A DNA stretch of 64,000 nt from Mesorhabditis belari (GCA_958450365.1 CAUEEP010000134.1:480001-544000), one strand, 5' to 3'; shown: positions 43,774 through 59,499, numbered from the stretch's first letter. Notes: generated by a model from the sequence alone, not told the origin. Translations and numbers: made by a program.

Positions 43774-44288
43774 TTTCAATCGATTCGACGATTTTGTAAG
43801 AATAAATTTATAGTTAAATTTAGAGTTAAATTTAGAGTTAAAATTTTCTAAACGTTTCGATCAATTTCGATCAAAATGAGAAGAAAATCGGGAATTTCAA
43901 GGGCATTTCGAGAATCTGAAAAGGGAAATAACAAAACAGGAAAAAAGGAAAAAAGGAAACTTGAAAATTGCTCACTTTCACTCGCAAATGTCATCCAGGA
44001 AAACCTGAAAAGTGAGAAATAGAGAGAAAAAGAGGAAAAAGTGAGAAAAAGAGAAAGATTGTTCGGAGATTGGAAATTTTTCGCTGAAAAAGGCGAAACA
44101 CTTATAAACAAGTGTAATCGGTTGCACTGGGAAACCGTTTTTTCATCATTTTTGACATAAAAACCACGTGGCTATTGTTGTAAAATCGTTTTAACATAAA
44201 TAAAGTTAAAGCCATGTTCATTTATCAACAAGGGCAGTGTTTTGTCAAATGAAACTCTTCTAGAGTATTGTGCCTAACGTTCCCAGCC
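43774..44288. other. no gene seen; upstream region of the small membrane-protein gene
   Basis: AT-rich, with an AGTTAAATTTAGAGTTAAATTT short repeat at 43812-43840. Presumably includes the promoter, which I cannot define. Confidence 0.35.
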
Positions 44289-44289
44289 T

Positions 44290-44595
44290 CAACCCCATCA
44301 GCTACAGCCTGTACCCCTTCAGCTACAGCCTGTACACCTACAGCTACAGCCTGTACACCTACAGCTATAGCCTGTACCCCTACAGTTACAGCCTGTACCC
44401 CTACAGCTATAGCCTGTACCCCTACAGCTACAGCCTGTACCCCTACAGCTACAGCCTGTACCCCTACAGCTACAGCCTGTACACCTACAGCTACAGCCTG
44501 TACCCCTACAGCTACAGCCTGTACCCCTACAGCTACAGCCTGTACCCCTACAGCTACAGCCTGTACACCTACAGCTTATACCTTGTATTAGTCCT
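44290..44595. repeat. 21-bp minisatellite (CCTGTACCCCTACAGCTACAG), about 14 copies
   Basis: A multiple of three, so frames of PTATACT and YPYSYSL repeats are open. No signal peptide, splice sites or flanking exons support a gene. Confidence 0.95.
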
Positions 44596-44687
44596 GTCCC
44601 TTGTACCCTTGTACCCTGCAGGTCCTGTGCTAATTCAGTTCTAGAGTACAGCCCTTTGATTTAAAAGATACAGTAAAACAAATAACG

Positions 44688-44880
44688 CCAATCGATTCCC
44701 CGTTCTCGAAAACCCTTGGGTACAAATTTACAGCTGAATCTCTTCTTTCTATTCCATTTACAAAGCAAAAGAAAAAACCGTGTAAATGACTCGAAAAGTG
44801 TTCTTTTTGCTGCCGAGTAATCGCTCACTTTCTGGCAAAACGCGCTAACATAAAGGCTTCTCTTTTCGAAGTCGTGAAGG
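44688..44880. repeat. dispersed repeat family copy
   Basis: CGCCAATCGATTCCCCGTTC, TTGGGTACAAATTTACAGCT and CTTTCTGGCAAAACGCG match 48050-48215. Confidence 0.75.
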
Positions 44881-45114
44881 ATTGCGGATCTTAAATGGAA
44901 TAGATTCAATAACCGACCTCCGGTCCCGAACTGGACAAAATTCAATAACAGACGCAACATATATAACACAGTTGGTCTGTCTGTCTATCTGCCAAAGGCT
45001 TTTATTTGCGGAATCAAAGTAGGGGACTGAAAACTTCCATTTTAGAAAAAATTATGGAATCTATTACATTCAAAATCAATTATCAAAGGAAATTGATACA
45101 TCTGAGTCAAAAAA

Positions 45115-45305
45115 TTCGTGATTTTCTTCTTTCTTCTTCGTCAAAAGGTGCATTCCATGCTACAACAGCAGATTGAGCAAACTTTGTCGTTCCCCCAGAC
45201 ACGTAGATGCAGTCTAATTTAAATTTTTCAAGGCACTCTTTTATAGACTTGCTTTTGTAGGCTCGGGATAAGTGTTGATCCGATCTGTTGTGCTCTACTA
45301 CCTGT
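45115..45305 (-). pseudogene. DDE transposase fragment (pogo/Tc5 type)
   Basis: Minus strand HLSRAYKSKSIKECLEKF and LDCIYVSGGTTKFAQSAVVA followed by WNAPFDEEE corresponds to the conserved PGGxT...Q..D..WNKPF block of pogo/Tc5-type transposases. Nothing else of the protein is visible. Confidence 0.6.
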
Positions 45306-46055
45306 TTAGCCTATTATCTTTTGTAAAAATGTCAATTTTAGTGAGTTCGAACAATGACCAAGGAAAGAGCAAGGAAAGACGAAAGGCAATTAGTTGCAAA
45401 ATATCTATTAGCTTACGTGTACCACTTATTTTTTTTTAAAACTACTGAACTCAAATTGCCACTTTTCCTCTGATCACTCGAAAATTGGTGTCAATCGGTG
45501 ACCACAAGGCTCACAATAGACATGGGAAAACGGGACAGTAATTAGATTTAAATCCAGAAGCCGAATGATGTACAGGTGGGATTACTGCGATTAAATTAAC
45601 GACTTAACGTATTAACTTTTTTTTGAGTAGACCAAATTTTGTGAAAATTTGAATTTTTCTTATCTGGAATCCACATAAACTTTTGGATTTATTAGAATTT
45701 TGAATTTCATGAAGAATAAAAGAAATTTCGATCTGTTGTGCTTGTATTTTTACCACTGACAATCAAAAATCAAACAGTACACGTTTATCGGCTCGTTTTC
45801 TCACTTTCTCACCTTTTCTTTTTACTCAAACACATCAAAATACATTTATATATAAATTTAAAAGATCGAGATTTACAGAAAAAGAAAATGAAATTGAAAA
45901 AAAGAAAAAAAAAATATTTTCAAGAGATCATCGAGGTTTTTGGAGCAAATTTTGTAAATTTTACATAAATTTTTGCGAATTTTACTAGACTATCGTAGAA
46001 TTCTATGTTTAATTTTTAAGTCGGCCTTTGATTTTCTTTTCCACGTGAGTCCAAA
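45306..46055. other. no gene seen
   Basis: AT-rich DNA downstream of the neuropeptide gene; only short open frames. Confidence 0.35.
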
Positions 46056-49393
<3,338 letters not shown>

Positions 49394-49409
49394 TGAAAAA
49401 AGATACTGA

Positions 49410-50175
49410 AAATTGAGTTGAATTGATGGGAATTGATTGGAATTGATTGGAATTGATTGAAAATGATTGAAAATGATTGAAAATGATTGGAATTGGTTGG
49501 AATTGGTTAGAATTGATTGGAATTTATTGAAAATGATTGAAAATGATTGGAATTTATTGAAAATGATTGAAAATGATTGGAATTTATTGGAATTGATTGA
49601 AATTGATTGGAATTGATTGAAATTGATTGGAATTGATTGGAATTGGTTAGAATTGATTGGAATTGGTTGGAATTGGTTGAAATTGGTTGGAATTGGTTGG
49701 AATTGATTGGAATTGATTGGAATTGATTGAAAATGATTGAAAATGATTGAAAATGATTGGAATTGGTTGGAATTGGTTGGAATTGATTGGAATTGGTTGG
49801 AATTGATTGGAATTGGTTGGAATTGGTTAGAATTGATTGGAATTGGTTGGAATTGGTTGGAATTGGTTGGAATTGATTGGAATTGGTTGGAATTGGTTGG
49901 AATTGGTTGGAATTGGTTGGAATTGGTTGGAATTGGTTGGAATTGATTGAAATTGATTGGAATTGGTTGGAATTGGTTGGAATTGGTTGGAATTGGTTAG
50001 AATTGATTGGAATTGATTGGAATTGGTTGGAATTGGTTGGAATTGGTTGGAATTGGTTAGAATTGATTGGAATTTATTGGAATTGGTTAGAATTGATTGG
50101 AATTCATTTGAATTGGTTAGAATTGATTAGAACTCATTTAAATTCATTTAAATTCATTTAAATTCATTTAAATCC
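49410..50175. repeat. 10-bp minisatellite (GATTGGAATT/GGTTGGAATT), about 75 copies
   Basis: Long array just upstream of the start of the neuropeptide gene; variants AAAATGATTG cluster at the gene-proximal side and TTAAATTCAT at the other end. Confidence 0.95.
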
Positions 50176-50984
50176 ATTGCAATTCATTTCAATTCCTTTA
50201 AATATCTTCAAAACTCAAATGCGAATAGAAATTACAACTTTTAACTAAAAGTTCTTTAAAATCTCAACAATAAAACGTTTAAAGTAAAACTTTTTCAAAA
50301 AAAACTCCCAGGAGAGTTCTAAGACAAAAATCCTTTAAAATTTACAGAATTCACGAGTTTTTTTTGGTTAAATATAGAAAATTAAATATTAAAACGAAGG
50401 AAATCTACCGAAAAAACGATAAAAAAAGCTATATTTCTATGTGAAAACATGAGAAAAGTATGGAAGTCAATAAAAAATGCAAAGATTTTACGATTGAGTT
50501 GAAAAAAATAAGGAAAAGATTCCCGGAAGTCAGAGAAAAAAGAAAAAGATAGAGTTGGAAGGAGATAAAAGCTTGGAAAATGATAATGATTAGGTTAAAG
50601 AGGGTAATTTTTGAATGGAAAACGAGTTTTTCCCTATAAAAGGTTGTCACAAAGGTTAAATGATTGCGTTTTTTTAAAAACCACTTCAAACTAAAGCCAA
50701 TTTTTAACTAAGAACGCAAAGATAAGGCCAGTTTTCCACTAGAAACATAAAACTAACGCTAGTTTTCATTTGATTAGCTCAATTTTTTTCATTATTGATC
50801 GAGTTTTGTGATTTTTTATCGAATGATATCAAAATTTCGTTGATTTATTCAAAGTTTCTTTCAAAAGTTTTTTTTTGTAAAGAAACCTTTAACAATTTTC
50901 TTCAATTTTTTAGCATTTTCGAATCAGATAAGTACAACCAGAAGGTTTCATGGATTAGAAAAGTGATGCGATCGGATTAGAGCA
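50176..50984. other. no gene seen
   Basis: AT-rich with homopurine stretches. No supported exon. Confidence 0.35.
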
Positions 50985-51230
50985 AAGAAAGAAAGAATAG
51001 AAAGAAAGAAAAGGAAGAAAGAAAGAAAGAAAGAAAAGAAAGAAAAGAAAGAAAAGAAAGAAAAGAAAGAAAAGAAAGATAGAAAGAAAGAAAGAAAAGA
51101 AAGATAGAAAGAAAGAAAGAAAAGAAAGATAGAAAGATAGAAAGAAAGAAAGAAAGAAAGAAAGAAAGGAAGAAAAGAAAGAAAGAAAGAAAGAAAGAAA
51201 GGAAGAAAAGAAAGAAAGAAAGAACGAACA
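50985..51230. repeat. (GAAA)n polypurine tract
   Basis: About 245 bp of GAAA with GAAAA, GATA and GGAA variants, purine-only on one strand. Confidence 0.97.
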
Positions 51231-51347
51231 AAACTCAAATTTTCAAGAATATACCGTATTTCTTCGAATAGAGGCTAGTTAGAGCTTTCTGGATATCAAA
51301 GTTTTCATATTTTGTCGTAATGAGTGATTTTAGTATTTTTACAAGTA

Positions 51348-51867
51348 TTGGGTTGGGGAGAATGAGTCGGCGCCGAAAATGAAAAAAATGTCTAAAACTT
51401 CTATTCGACTTCGTCAAATAATATGCGTTTGATATGAGTAGAATGGTTAACTAATTCTCTACAAAATCACATTTAAAAGAAAATTCAAACAGCGCCTCCG
51501 CTCAAGAAAAAGCCATTTTTTCACAAAAACTACAAACTGTGATCTAGAAAAAACCATTGGTGGGATCTTCCTGCAAATTTGGCAACTTAAGTAATTGAAT
51601 GTGCTCTATCTTTTTTATATAAACACCAAAGAAGGTTTATGTGAAAGAAACTGTTCAAATGATGAGTCGGACTCTTTGCCATTTTAACCAGCTGCGTTTC
51701 GAAGTTCATAAACTCCACGAAAGAAAAGCTTTGTGGAATCTCTCAAAAGTGATTTTGTAGAGAAATAGTGGATCCTTTTGATGAAACCAAACGTATGTTT
51801 AAAGAAGGCTTTATGTGTGCAAAAAGTCCCTTTAAAGTTGGGCGCCGACTCATTCTCCCCAACCCAA
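51348..51867. mobile_element. MITE A copy 3, 520 bp
   Basis: Same orientation and nearly the same sequence as 28619-29138, flanked by TA (51346-51347, 51868-51869). Confidence 0.9.
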
Positions 51868-51924
51868 TATTAGAATACTTATTAGACTAACATTTTATAT
51901 TTGAAATACTTTGGAAAGTATATT

Positions 51925-52221
51925 ACCGTATTTCTCTCGAATAGAAGACCGGGTAAAGAGTATCATCGCGTACTCCTGCGTAGCAACCCTTTTTAAAATT
52001 TCTTTTCTGCATAAAAGCTTTCAATGAAGTGCTATAGAGCTGGAAAATGGCTCGAAAATCTGTTAGCTCATGTGGTATTTTTGAGCCATTTTCCAGCCCT
52101 ATAGCACTTGATTGAAAGCTTTTATGGAGAAAAGAAATTTTAAAAAGGGCTGCTACGCAGGAGCACGCAGGTGTACGCGATGATACTCTTTACGCGGTCT
52201 TCTATTCGAGAGAAATACGGT
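51925..52221. mobile_element. foldback MITE, ACCGTATTT family
   Basis: Ends ACCGTATTTCTCTCGAATAG and CTATTCGAGAGAAATACGGT; arms continue through AAGAGTATCATCGCGTAC and CGATGATACTCTTTACG to a centre near 52070. Confidence 0.85.
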
Positions 52222-53018
52222 ACTGATTCTAAATTTACCTTAATTTTACTGATCAAAAACTGAAAAAGACTGATTTCTTGATTTCAATTCAACGCATTCA
52301 AGAAAGCCTTTTTGATGTTTCTTTTTGATGTTCCATTTTATTTTACATTCTATTTAAAACCAGGAGTGCTTTTGGTGCGAGTGAAAAGGCTGTGTGAGAA
52401 AAGTAAACAAATAAACAAGACGTAACGAAATTAGAAAGATTTAACAAAGGGAAAACTAGATTTTCGATCAAGTTAGTGATAAATAGAAATCAAAAGTACG
52501 TAATCAAACGTTTTTTGTACTGTTTACCGTAGTCTATTTCCTCTTCTGCACTCATTTTGATCGATAACAAGTCTAGTGAAAGGCCTAAGAAAGAAAGGAA
52601 GAAAGAAAGAAAGGAAGGAAGAAAGAAATTCTAAATTTAGCTTAATTTTACTGATCAAAAACTGAAAAAGACTGATTTCTTGATTTCAATTTAACGGATA
52701 TTCCTATCTTTTTCAATTGAAAATCTAAGAAATTCGTTTGAATTCCAGTAAAAATCAAATCATTTCTCATTTCCCAGTCCACCCAGAGTCCTTTCATCAA
52801 AAATTCTCTCAAATCAGTGTCAAATTCGATACTTTACATAAGATTGAGAGAAAAGCGAAAGAGAAAGAAAGGCGAAATCTCGGATTTCTTCTAGAGATTC
52901 GTGGGCGTATGAAAAATGAATGAATGTCACGCGAAAATTCTTTTTGAATGAAAAGGTTGAAATTTCGAATAATCTATTACATTTGACTGTGTTTAGACTA
53001 AAGTTAAATGTTAAATGA
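52222..53018. other. no gene seen; short AAGAAAGAAAGG tract at 52585-52630
   Basis: ACTGATCAAAAACTGAAAAA and GACTGATTTCTTGATTTCAA occur twice (about 52246-52290 and 52647-52690), a local direct duplication. Confidence 0.45.
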
Positions 53019-53600
53019 TTAAATGATTGCTTTTTCTAAAAAGCACTTAAAACTACAGCCAGTTTTTAACTAAAAACTCAAAGATAAGGTCAGTTTTCAA
53101 CTAAAAACCTAAAACAAAGGCCAATTTTCAACTAAAAACTCAAAACTACAGTCAGTTTTCAACTAAAAACTCAAAGATAAGGCCAGTTTTCAACAAAAAA
53201 CTCAAAACTACAGCCGGTTGTCCACTAAAAACTCAAAGATAAGGCCAGTTTTCCACTAAAAACCTAAAACTACAGCCAGTTTTTAACTAAAAACCTAAAA
53301 TTAAGGCCAGTTTTCCACTAAAAACTCAAAACTACAGCCGGTTGTCCACTAAAAACTCAAAGATAAGGCCAGTTTTCCACTAAAAACTCAAAACTATAGC
53401 CAGTTTTCAACTAAAAACTCAAAACTAACGCTAGTTTTCATTTGATGAGCTCAATTTCTTTATTATTGACTGAGTTTTGTGATTTTTCATCGAATGATAT
53501 CAAAACTATAGCCAGTTTTCAACTAAAAACTCAAAACTACAACCAGTTTTCAACTAAAAACTCAAAACTACAGCCAGCTTTCAACTAAAAACTTCAAACT
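53019..53600. repeat. ~35-bp tandem repeat (AAAACTACAGCCAGTTTTCAACTAA)
   Basis: About 15 degenerate copies alternating ACTACAGCCAG and AGATAAGGCCAG versions. A related single stretch lies at 50680-50765. Confidence 0.93.
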
Positions 53601-53759
53601 ACCTTCAGACCAAAGCCGGATCGAATTCTGAAAGTTAGCCTAAACAATTCTCAGTTGATAAGCTGCCTAAAGCCTTTGTTTCCTCAATTTCTCATTTTCA
53701 TCCAGGCTTGTTTGGCTATTGGCTTAAAAATTACGGTTTGGAACTATAAACGCTAAAAA

Positions 53760-54115
53760 CTACAAGATCCGACTACAAATCCTTGTAAAAACGCGTAGAA
53801 TAGAGATTTTTTGAAACTTTTTTTACCAAAAAATTGAGCCAACTTTAGGCTTTCGAAATCCGGGCAAAAATCCGGGCAAATCAATGTTCTCTGTGTTGAG
53901 ATTAAGAGCTTTTTTTAGGGTTAGTAGTTTTGTTCTATGGGAGGAGACTACAAACGGCTAAAAATAGCTCGCTCTCGGGGTAGAGATGATGGATTTTCTT
54001 GATTTTGATCTCATTTGAAAGCCTAAAGTTGGCTCAATTTTTTAGTAGAAAAAGTTCTGAAAAATCTCTATTCTACACGTTTTTAAAAGGGTTTGTAGTC
54101 TGTAGTTTGTTTGGA
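53760..54115. repeat. long inverted repeat
   Basis: CGTAGAATAGAGATTTTTTG and AAAAAATTGAGCCAACTTTAGG are complemented by CCTAAAGTTGGCTCAATTTTTT and AAAAATCTCTATTCTACACG. Confidence 0.8.
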
Positions 54116-54779
54116 AATCGATTTGGAAAATTCCTGATGGTAGTCATTACTTTTCACCTAATTCAAACTGTAAAAGATGAGCGATTCGACGATTTTTGGG
54201 CGTACAGTATGGATACCATTTAAGTCCAGCAGTTTGCTCTGCTTACAATAATAATAAACTTTATTACTCTAGCAAAAGCAAATAAAGGCACCAAAAAGCC
54301 AATAAATAAGGAAATTTTAAAGCGGTTCTTTCCGTTTGTAATTCGTCTAATTGTTCTTTGTTCAAATTGTTCTTTGTTCAAATTGCCCCCCCTATTCTTC
54401 ATGCGTAAATGCGAACAAAGCAAAAATCGGTTTGTGTAGCGGGTGTACCCATTGTAGCTATAAACTTTTACGAGTCTTATTTCTTTTTATTTTGAGCGTA
54501 CAGTCGCGTACTCGTTACTGTTTTACTAATAATTTGGTGTAAATTGAAAGATAAACTAAACTATTATAGTCATTCGATAACCCCGAATCTCCTTTTGAAA
54601 ATTAGTATAAAGTTACCGAGAACTTTCTGCGAAATGAATAACAAAATCCTTAAAAACTTGTTGGACTACAGACTACAAATCCTGGTAACCAAAAATCGCT
54701 ATTAGTTCGGCCGACTGGTGAGTTTTATCGTTGTGAATGTGCTAATAAAGTAAAGTAAGGATTAGCAAAGAAAGATTTT
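54116..54779. other. no gene seen
   Basis: Contains an AATAATAATAAACTTTATTA tract (54247-54266) that could be the 3' tail of a retroposed copy. Confidence 0.3.
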
Positions 54780-55360
54780 CAGAGAGAGAGCAAAGAAAGA
54801 TTTCCAGATTTCCAGAATTGAACCCTGCATCTTTGGCATTTTGGGCGGACTCTCTAACCACTGAGCCATCCGGTAACTGTTTGGTAGAGAAGAAAGAGGA
54901 AATACAAGGAAGAAGAGAAAGGAAGAAAGGCTAAGCCTAAGCAAAGGAAGGCTAAAATCGACGAAAAGCTCTAGGTTCTAGTTTTCTACCAAATTTAGAT
55001 TAAATAGCATAAGATTAGATTAAATTAAACAAGCTGATAAGAGCCACCGCGGCTCACGCGCACTAGCCTTCAAGGCAAGCGACCTAATAACTGGTCGCAA
55101 GAAAGACCGTGATGAGGCCTCGATTTTAACTTACAATGGGATGCCCACAAAGAAGCCGTAGCAGATTTATGACGCCGTTCAAATGCCTTCAAACGTTCCA
55201 AAAATGCAAACGCCTACCAGGAAGTGTACATTTATAAATTGGAAAATTCGTTTACGTTTATAAGCTGATAGCGTCTTAGCTTGCCAGCGGGTCAACGTTG
55301 GTTTACCCAAGGCTTTCAATCCAGCCCAACTTTGGTCTGTTTCAATAAAATATTTACAAA
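54780..55360 (-). repeat. SINE-like repeat with tRNA-like head, copy 1
   Basis: Minus-strand CCGGATGGCTCAGTGGTTAG followed by GCAGGGTTCAATTCTGG and an ATCTGG acceptor end looks like a tRNA at 54808-54880. Next to it is a body (AAGCTCTAGGTTCTAGTTTT, AACAAGCTGATAAGAGCCAC, CGGGTCAACGTTGGTTTACC) shared with 59848-60085. Confidence 0.55.
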
Positions 55361-55371
55361 AATGAGAGAGA

Positions 55372-55460
55372 GCTCTTCGAAGAGTCGAACCCGATGCCTA
55401 CGGTCTACCGAGTGCCTTAGAGACCAGCGCGCTAACCACTTGGCCATGCCTTCCCGTTAG
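55372..55460 (-). repeat. tRNA-like sequence
   Basis: Minus strand GGCATGGCCAAGTGGTTAGC, GGTCT...AGACC stem and GGGTTCGACTCTTCG. The T stem does not pair properly and the acceptor does not close, so this is probably a tRNA-derived repeat or pseudogene rather than a working tRNA. Confidence 0.45.
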
Positions 55461-55757
55461 CAGCCTCCGAGAAGAGCACAGGTAATAACCGTAAATACTT
55501 TAAAAGAAAGCCACTCGTACAGTCGGGTAGTTTAACTTCTTTTTAGAAAATCATGCCTAGATTTTTCCCAATTATACTTTTGGCATCAAAAAATACTACA
55601 GAATGCCCCAAAATGCATTTTTTTGGACTTAACTTGTTTAGAAACATTTTGATTTTTGATTTAGAAACAAATTGATTTAGAATTGATCAACCTAAACAGC
55701 TAATATGTGTTTCTGTATCCTTTATTCAGGTGCCTAATTCTTTTGATTCAAAAAGAA

Positions 55758-55836
55758 GCAGTTAACCTCCAGGAGCACGGAGATAACGCAGGAGGTTAAC
55801 TGCTGAATGACCGGGGCCCTACCCCCGGGGCCCAAG
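55758..55836. other. two adjacent strong hairpins, GC-rich
   Basis: GCAGTTAACCTCC (55758-55770) pairs perfectly with GGAGGTTAACTGC (55791-55803). Right after it GACCGGGGCCCTACCCCCGGGGCCC can fold again. Unusual in this AT-rich DNA; function unknown. Confidence 0.6.
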
Positions 55837-56670
55837 AAACCATGAAGGTTATACAGGGTGCAGTGAGGTCTCGATTTTAACAGAATTTCTAACTTTTTCT
55901 AATAATTTTAAAAAGAAACGGCTGAGCCAAATAAAAAAATTGCAAAACAAAAAAGTCTTGAATTTTGGTGTAGTTTCTGGTATTTAGAGTCATTTCCATC
56001 AAAAGAGATTTGATTTTTTTAGATTTTTAGCATAAGAATAAAATTCACAGAGTAATATTATAGTTTTAAACTAGCTTTCTAACTAAAAGCTTTAGTGTAA
56101 ACTATAGAAAAATACAAATCAAATCCAATAGTCCAAAGGTTTCAAGTCTAGGAAGCTAAAAAAGCGGAATGAAGCGGCTTGGAGTGTGAGCCAATTTTTT
56201 GAGGCTCATTGGCAAGATTTGCAAGGCGAGAGGCAAGAATCAACGAATTTCTGTGAAAATAACCAAGCCAGCAAGCCAAATTCATCAAAGAGTTCCTCAA
56301 AGATGTTTTCCTTGTCAATAAACCTTCAAAAATAAGGCAATGCATCAAATTTAAGAGAAAAACACGTAATTAGTGTGTTTTTTTGCAAAATTTTTTCAAT
56401 ATTTTGAATTTTTCAAAGGTTTTATCAATAATAAATTAAAATTTCTTAAAGAAATTCAATTGAAGACCATAAATCTTTCATTTTTAATTGCTGACTCAAA
56501 AGAATCAGCAAAACAAATAACTAGACAATTCAAAGAAAAATTTTTCCGTGACAACTTAATTATTTCAAAAAAGCTAAATAAAAATTTTGGCAAAAACTAG
56601 AAAAATTGTAGGGTAAATTGCTAGAAAAATTGTGCTTTGAATTCAATAAATCTTTGAGATTTTATAAATA
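55837..56670. other. no gene seen
   Basis: Short open frames on both strands (56148-56348, 56373-56600) without domain or splice support. Confidence 0.35.
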
Positions 56671-57257
56671 TTGGGTTGTCCAGAATGCGCGGTTGTCCAG
56701 AATGCGCGTTTTTTAATGTTTTGTAAATTTCTCAAGGTAACGAAATCAAGAAAAAGATATATATGAGTATTATTCGAAAGCTGAAGATCTCCTCTACATT
56801 TTGAAATAAAAAAGTTTTTGAATTTGTTCAGCTTTTGGGCAAATTGACTGCACAGAAGAAGAGGTGGCCAAAAAATGGAAGGGTGTCTTTGGATCAAGTT
56901 TTGGCTCCGCTCAAATTGGGTTAACCGTTTGATGTCTGGCCAATAGATATATCAATACAACTTTTTTAAAATATAACAATTTCAGAGCATCTTTACTTTT
57001 CTTTTCTTTTCTGGGCGGTTATTTTACACCATAAAACTTGAGGAATAGCTAAGCTGGAATTTTTTTTTTCGAAAACGACCTCTCCCTTTGTGCAGTCAAT
57101 TTCCCAGAAAGTTGAATGAATTCAAAAGCTTTTTTATTCCAAAATGTAGAGGAGATCTTCAGCTTTCGAATGATATATAACACTCATATACATCTGTTCG
57201 ATATCTTGAGAAATTTACAAAAGAGTAAAAATGCGCATCCATAACTGGACAACCCAA
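56671..57257. mobile_element. MITE C copy 2
   Basis: TTGGGTTGTCCAGAATGCGC at the left (the GGTTGTCCAGAATGCGCG segment is doubled) and ATAACTGGACAACCCAA at the right, TA-flanked. The interior shares GTAGAGGAGATCTTCAGCTT and CAATAGATATATCAATACAA with 4928-5631. Confidence 0.85.
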
Positions 57258-57264
57258 TATATGT

Positions 57265-57510
57265 TACTCAATCTAAATCATAAAACTCAATCTAAAACAG
57301 ACGTCCGATTTAGATTTTGAGTCTAAATCGGACGTCCGATTTAGACTCAGTTGTTGTTTTATTCTGAAAATTCTGAAAACTTTTGTAAAACATAAAACAA
57401 CAACTGAGTCTAAATCAGACGTCTGTTTTAGACTCAAAATCTAAATCAGACGTCTGATTTAGATTGAGTCTAAATCGGAGGTCTGATTTAGATTGAGTCT
57501 AAATCGGACA
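57265..57510. repeat. palindromic TCTAAATCGGACGTCCGATTTAGA repeats
   Basis: CTAAATCGGACGTCCGATTT and CAGACGTCTGATTTAG versions repeat several times in both orientations, enclosing an AACAACTGAGTCTAAATC inverted pair. Confidence 0.85.
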
Positions 57511-57619
57511 TAACATATATATAAAAAAAATCTATTGGAAAAGAGAGGTTTCAATTTTAAAACTGGTAAAATGATGGAATTTTTTAGGATAGATTCAGAA
57601 GATAAAGTGAAACCGAATA

Positions 57620-57830
57620 AATGTGAAATGGAGAAATGGAGATAAAGAAATGGAAATAGAGAAATGGAAATGGAGGAATGGAAATGGATCATAGAGAAAT
57701 GGAGAAATGGAAATAGAGAAATGGAAATAGAGAAATGGAAATAGAGGAATGGAAATGGAGAAAATGGATCATAGAGAAATGAAAATGGAAATGGATCATA
57801 GAGAAATGGACAGTCAGAAATGTAGAGACA
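57620..57830. repeat. (GAAATGGAAATAGA)n tandem repeat
   Basis: Imperfect 12-14 bp units, with GGATCATAGA inserted every few units. Confidence 0.9.
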
Positions 57831-57914
57831 AAAGAAAGGTACAAAGATACAAGATAGAGTGCAAATATTATAGTTTTTGATTTAAAACCCTTTTTATATC
57901 ACCGTATTTACTTT

Positions 57915-58330
57915 TTGAGCTTATTTTTTTGCTATAAAATTCTTTTCCACCCTAAGTCACATCCAGAATTTCAAAGCCACTTGAAAATTGTGGAAATTCC
58001 TAGAAGTATACGTAGTAATCCGTATCAAATTTCGGCCGGTTTCCATCCCAATCATCTTTCCCTTTATCATTCTTTTGCAAACTATATTATTAGGGGTTGG
58101 AATAAGCTCCCGTTCGGTATCTTCTTGTCTGTAGGAAAATTGAAAGTATCTGTAAACGAATTAGGTCTGATTGCCATGTTAAATCTGTTCTATATTTAAT
58201 CTTTTTGTACCTGTGTTTCCTTGTGTCTTACTGTGCTATTTTTAGTTTTCTTTCTTTTTGAAAGTATTGTAACAACTTTATTATGATTATCTGATTCGCT
58301 TCTATTCGCCCCTTGAATAAAGCAGTTATA
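57915..58330 (+). pseudogene. non-LTR retrotransposon 3' end
   Basis: The plus-strand frame reads NHLSLYHSFANYIIRGWNKL and SVGKLKVSVNELGLIAM, sister to 17841-18230. It is followed by the shared 3' UTR GATTATCTGATTCGCTTCTA and TTGAATAAAG. 5' truncated. Confidence 0.82.
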
Positions 58331-58437
58331 TAAAATGCAAATAATCAGATAACCTACGAGAGAGAGCCGTTCGATCTAGAGCCTCTATTTGTTTTTTGAA
58401 AATGGAATTGTTTCTTGAATTGCTTGTATGTAATTTG

Positions 58438-58525
58438 GAAGGAATTTCTATAACCTCAGGGATTCGGGAGGAATTTCTATAACCTCAGGGATTCGGGAGG
58501 AATTTCTATAACCTCAGGCTCCCCC
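58438..58525. repeat. 28-bp tandem repeat, 3 copies
   Basis: GGAATTTCTATAACCTCAGG repeated with GATTCGGGA between. Confidence 0.93.
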
Positions 58526-59084
58526 TTGCTTGGTAAATTGATAAATTGCTAGAAAACTTTTGATTTCAATTAATCTGAGATATTATAAATTTTAAAAAAT
58601 CTTGTAAAAACGAGGGATTTCAATTTTAAAACTAGCAAAATGATGGAATTCCCGGAAATTTTTGGCTCACAAAAAATTCTCACAAAAATTCGTAATTAAC
58701 GATACGTCTACTGTTGGGAAAATGAACTTTAGTCTTTTTTTTTGAATTTTTAGAAAAAGGAATAAAATTTGAGTGTACTGATGGAAAATTGTGATGTTTT
58801 GTAAGAAAATGACAAAATTTTAATGCTAAAATGATTACTTTATAGAGCTCTAAAGCTCTAAAATGAATGAATCTGAAGAATAGTTGTTGTTGATGATAAA
58901 AAATTGAAAATTTGATGATTTCACTGCAAATTGTCATAAAAACAGAATTAGCCAAAGGGAGAATCTTTTGTTTGCTTTTAAAATCAAGCTTTTTGTTACA
59001 ATAGATATCTTTTAAAGAAAAATGAAAACTTCTCATGGAGATTTATAACTTTTTAAGCTAAAGAAGAAGCAAGCAAGAGCTGTT
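58526..59084. other. no gene seen
   Basis: AT-rich; a 118-codon minus-strand frame (58680-59036) shows no signal peptide, domain or splice context. Confidence 0.35.
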
Positions 59085-59225
59085 TGAAAAAGCCGAAAGC
59101 CAAGGATCAAGCCAAGAGACAAGCCAAGAGACAAGCCAAGAGACAAGCCAAGGATCAAGCCAAGAGACAAGCCAAGAGACAAGCCAAGAGACAAGCCAAG
59201 AGACAAGCCAAGAGGCAAGCAGATA
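59085..59225. repeat. 12-bp minisatellite (GACAAGCCAAGA), about 11 copies
   Basis: In-frame length, giving a LGLS repeat on the minus strand; no gene context. Confidence 0.95.
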
Positions 59226-59499
59226 TTGATCATTTATATTGGAGGGGGAATAAATAGGGAACCAAATTTAAAGAGATAAGGAACCAAATTTAGAGAGATA
59301 GGAAACCAAATATTGGAGGGGGAATAAATCCAGTCACTCTTAGCCAATCGGCCATTGCGGCCATTTATGTTGGAGTGGGAAAAGCTCTTCTAGGAAAGTC
59401 CTCAAAAATTCAACTCCTTAAAAGCAGGGTCAAAGATTTGAACTTAATAAATCCGAAAATGAATTTGATCGGTTATCTGCTCACAGATCCATAGGTCAA

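Noticed and set aside
44268..44644. Tandem PTATACT / YPYSYSL protein
   Set aside because: A 21-bp unit keeps all frames open; no start context, signal peptide or exons.
49737..50161. Repeat protein rich in Trp (WNWLELVGI)
   Set aside because: Encoded only by the GATTGGAATTG array.
55372..55460. Functional tRNA
   Set aside because: T stem and acceptor stem do not pair.
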